From Anderseniella sp963698275 (GTDB lineage: Bacteria; Pseudomonadota; Alphaproteobacteria; Rhizobiales; Aestuariivirgaceae), in contig CAVOQE010000002.1 in the NCBI GenBank assembly GCA_963698275.1, positions 267,766-331,765 on the forward strand: a DNA stretch of 64,000 bases. The letters are read 5' to 3'. The translations under genes were made by a program, and so were the position numbers. Of the stretch, positions 63,950-64,000 are shown in pieces. Below the pieces are notes generated by a model. The model had not been told where the DNA came from and did no database searches. It worked only from the letters and a program-made list of their open reading frames with translations. How positions within the stretch are numbered: the first letter of the stretch is position 1; each line of letters starts with the position of its first letter.

Positions 63950-64000
63950 TGGTGCCGGCTGCAGGATTCGAACCCGCGACCCCCTGATTACAAATCAGGT
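63950..64000 (-). tRNA. tRNA-Thr (anticodon TGT), cut by window end
   Basis: Reading the minus strand, the anticodon stem-loop CCTGA-TTTGTAA-TCAGG gives anticodon TGT. It is followed by a variable loop, the T arm with TTCGAAT and an acceptor 3' end with encoded CCA. The D arm and 5' acceptor strand lie beyond the window. The gene is therefore partial here. Confidence 0.9.

Overview
The window looks like the chromosome of an alphaproteobacterium, most likely in or near Hyphomicrobiales (Rhizobiales). This rests on family recognition, not a database search. Supporting signs are a 14-gene-type nuo operon whose NuoE has a long C-terminal extension, the MarR-type regulator LdtR beside an L,D-transpeptidase, the order BamE / ubiquinol-cytochrome c chaperone / YceD / PlsX / FabH / IHF-alpha / MerR, and nrdR-ribD-ribE-ribH-nusB. 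Base composition is moderately GC-rich, and GTG/TTG starts and 4-base ATGA/GTGA overlaps are common.

Region by region. 1-14.3 kb: respiratory complex I, nuoB (cut by the window edge) to nuoN, all on +, followed by birA and RNase J (to 16.8 kb). nuoG and nuoL each carry a one-base insertion-type frameshift but are otherwise full length. 16.8-25.1 kb: an outer-membrane-like protein, parC, two unfamiliar convergent genes (a PAS-like protein and an unknown), an EamA transporter, the N-end-rule transferase Bpt and threonine ammonia-lyase. 25.2-32.9 kb: amino-acid metabolism. This includes two beta-hydroxyacid dehydrogenases, a fold-III PLP decarboxylase, a cupin, HemB, a valine-catabolic set (acyl-CoA dehydrogenase, 3-hydroxyisobutyryl-CoA hydrolase, 3-hydroxyisobutyrate dehydrogenase) and a dimethylarginine hydrolase on the opposite strand. 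33.1-35.3 kb: ldtR and its likely target L,D-transpeptidase gene. 35.5-40.1 kb: glyA, nrdR, ribD, ribE, ribH, nusB. 40.1-44.5 kb: CBS-domain protein, MFS transporter, membrane pyrophosphatase hppA. 44.7-49.7 kb: bamE, cytochrome bc1 chaperone, yceD, plsX, fabH, ihfA, merR.

49.7-54 kb is the most accessory-looking part. A 5' half of tRNA-Pro and a complete tRNA-Pro(GGG) bracket about 1.8 kb that holds one gene, an OmpA-domain protein with about 15 Cys-rich decapeptide repeats. Next come a subtilisin-family protease and a small protein that may be its partner. 53.7-59.4 kb: DUF2842, GNAT, sulfurtransferase, AlaX-type editing protein, cysteine synthase and a membrane redox-type adenylate cyclase (heme-type His in the membrane part, a 2Fe-2S domain and a cyclase domain). 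59.6-64 kb: a secreted Cys-containing protein, a universal stress protein and small membrane-protein ORFs. Two FNR/FixK-type palindromes there each sit at the right distance from a -10-like element. Then a DUF6714-like protein, an 'aggregation factor core'-like secreted protein and a partial tRNA-Thr.

Most of the window is housekeeping. The points most worth following up are the FixK/FNR-type island at 60.4-61.8 kb, the tRNA-Pro-bracketed Cys-repeat gene, the protease plus small-protein pair, the redox cyclase, a 78-base dispersed repeat placed 6 bases after two stop codons, and the two nuo frameshifts.
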